A DNA stretch of 64,000 nt, taken from assembly GCA_013396525.1 (NCBI GenBank), contig VWYX01000346.1, positions 632,244 to 696,243 of the forward strand. The letters are read 5' to 3'. A model generated the notes under the pieces. It made no database searches, had not been told where the DNA came from, and saw only the letters and a program-made list of their open reading frames with translations. The position numbers were made by a program, and so were the translations under genes. Shown here piece after piece: positions 62,441 through 64,000 of the stretch (within the stretch, counting starts at the first letter, position 1; every line of letters begins with the position of its first letter). This DNA is from Chaetorhynchus papuensis. Lineage: Eukaryota > Chordata > Aves > Passeriformes > Rhipiduridae.

Positions 62441-64000
62441 ACCAATCACAGGCACTACAACAGATACAGCTTCTTTTTCTATTATTCCTTAACTAATTTA
62501 CATATATTATAAAAAGATTTGTTCAAATGTAATGTTTTAATAATTCATCAGTTTCCACATACAGCTTCTTTTAAAAGTCTATTCTACAGTGACATTTCAG
62601 TTAGCACTGTTGATTTTTCCCCAATAAAATTATTTCACAGCAAGAACAATATTTAAAAAAACCCAAAACCTTCAGGGAGTTTTAGCCCCCAGCAATTACC
62701 CTAAAAACACCAAGTGTGTCATATTTGAGATTTTAACTTCTGTACTACCTCTAAAGTATTTGTACATACATTTCTTCATTCTTTTCAACACACGTGAATA
62801 ATTTACTTTTTTTTGCTCCAGTTTATCACTACACACTGTATCCCTATTTTCTCTATCTCTCCTCTAGGTTTGGATTTTTTCTGGTTTTTTTCTTTCTCTT
62901 ACTTTTAATTTATACCTTCCGTATCTATGCACAATCCCTCTAATGTAAGGAAGAGTCACGATTTAGTCCCTGGACAGTTAAAAATACTGAAAAATGAAAG
63001 ATGTTAAAGGTTTATTGTATCAAAAAGTGCATAATCTTATTTCAGCATTTCACTTTTTTTCAAACCATGTAATTTTTCTTTGTCTTTTATTACAGTATGT
63101 CAAAGGTTATACACACTGTATTTCTTTAGTTTGCTGCTAACCCCTGCATTCCCTGAGGGAAAATTTGCACTCATTTCACAAAAGCAGAAGCAAGTGCAAA
63201 CCAGAAACCTGTGAGAGCTGTTCACTCAGCTCTGCAGGGGGATTTGCATGATTTGCCATGTGTTAGTTCAGCAGAACTTTCTACGCTGCCTGTGGCACTG
63301 TTTCCAAACTATGACTTGCTTTCTGGGATGATGTGTTTTCCTTTATAAAACAAGTAGCCCCTCAAAAAGTAAACAATACAAGGAAAAACTAACCAGCTCT
63401 GTGCTGTGTCATTCATTGTTTAGCCATGTAATTTGGAATAATCATCCAGTAAGAGCTGAAAGAATTGCTTTTAGCCACAAGAAAGCAATCTATTCTTTCT
63501 AAAGGAACATTCTGGATTCTCTGTTTTCACTGTGTACTGATAAACCTCGTAGTTCCGCATGGGGTTTCAGTGCTGTTTGTAATTGTACTGAGGAAAAGGC
63601 ATCTCTTTGTGGCACTTGGAGTTTTTACTCTGTAAACGGTTCAGTGAGTGTTCTCATTTTCAGTGACTGATGATAACTTCCATGGTGATTGTAGCTCAGC
63701 CAGCTACCAGAGACACAAGTAGACGAGGAGCACTCATATCATCCATTGCTGTAACTCAGTGCTCACATCTGCCAACAGATTTCAGGGGACAGTAACCTTG
63801 GGCAATTGGTCCTTTGGAAAACAATCAGGGTGAGCTGTTCTGAAATCAGCTATGATCAGAAGAGAATGTCTTGTCACAGCTTTTCATACATTGCAGGTTT
63901 GCAGTGCTGAGCAGGACATGAGTCCTGTAAACCTGAGCTTTTGTTAGGTGCCAAACCTGTGCCTAGTAGTCTGAAGGGATGTCTAGGTGTTCAGGTAATC
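62441..64000. other. AT-rich non-coding stretch to the window end
   Basis: No gene or recognisable repeat; T-rich runs are common. No convincing splice-site-bounded exon reaches the right edge. Confidence 0.5.

Noticed and set aside
63691..63712. tRNA D-arm-like GTAGCTCAGCCAGCTACCAGAG
   Set aside because: Only a fragment of an A-box/D-arm pattern; no B box or acceptor stem follows.

Overview
The window looks like a gene-poor stretch of a bird genome. Three things point to birds: six places with CR1 (chicken repeat 1) LINE sequence, some ending in the typical ATTCTATG-type 3' tail; LTRs whose terminal and U5/U3 text matches common avian endogenous retrovirus LTRs (recalled from memory, not searched); and single-copy, AT-leaning DNA with few exons. 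One 150-base run of N marks an assembly gap, so this is a scaffold from a draft assembly.

Left edge (1 to about 2.2 kb): a reading frame open from the window edge to base 295 looks like the last coding exon of a plus-strand gene. A canonical AATAAA lies 8 nt after the stop codon, followed by a strong GT/T-rich element. Further AATAAA motifs at about 0.76, 1.4, 1.73 and 2.2 kb could serve longer 3' UTRs. I do not recognise the protein.

From 2.2 to 64 kb I see no convincing exon of any other gene. Most open frames there are chance frames in non-coding DNA or antisense frames of repeats. What can be supported is repeat content: CR1 copies near 17.4 (+), 22.2-23.1 (-), 30.3 (-), 38.7 (+), 49.5-50.1 (+) and 59.2-61.0 kb (-); a solo LTR at 42.73-43.14 kb with a perfect 6-bp target duplication and an assembly gap in its U3; three other LTR pieces at 21.1, 47.8-48.1 and 48.8-49.4 kb, all on the minus strand; and short tandem repeats. 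The 47.7-50.1 kb interval is the densest repeat cluster.

I found no CRISPR array, rRNA, tRNA, operon or other organised novel system. The best leads are the unidentified C-terminal exon, the solo LTR with its gap, the CR1 relic that still shows ORF1-type text, a signal-peptide-like minus-strand frame at 56.0-56.3 kb and a 241-codon frame at 29.4-30.2 kb. The last two are weak. Genes with short exons could be hidden in the long non-coding stretches and would not be visible by eye.
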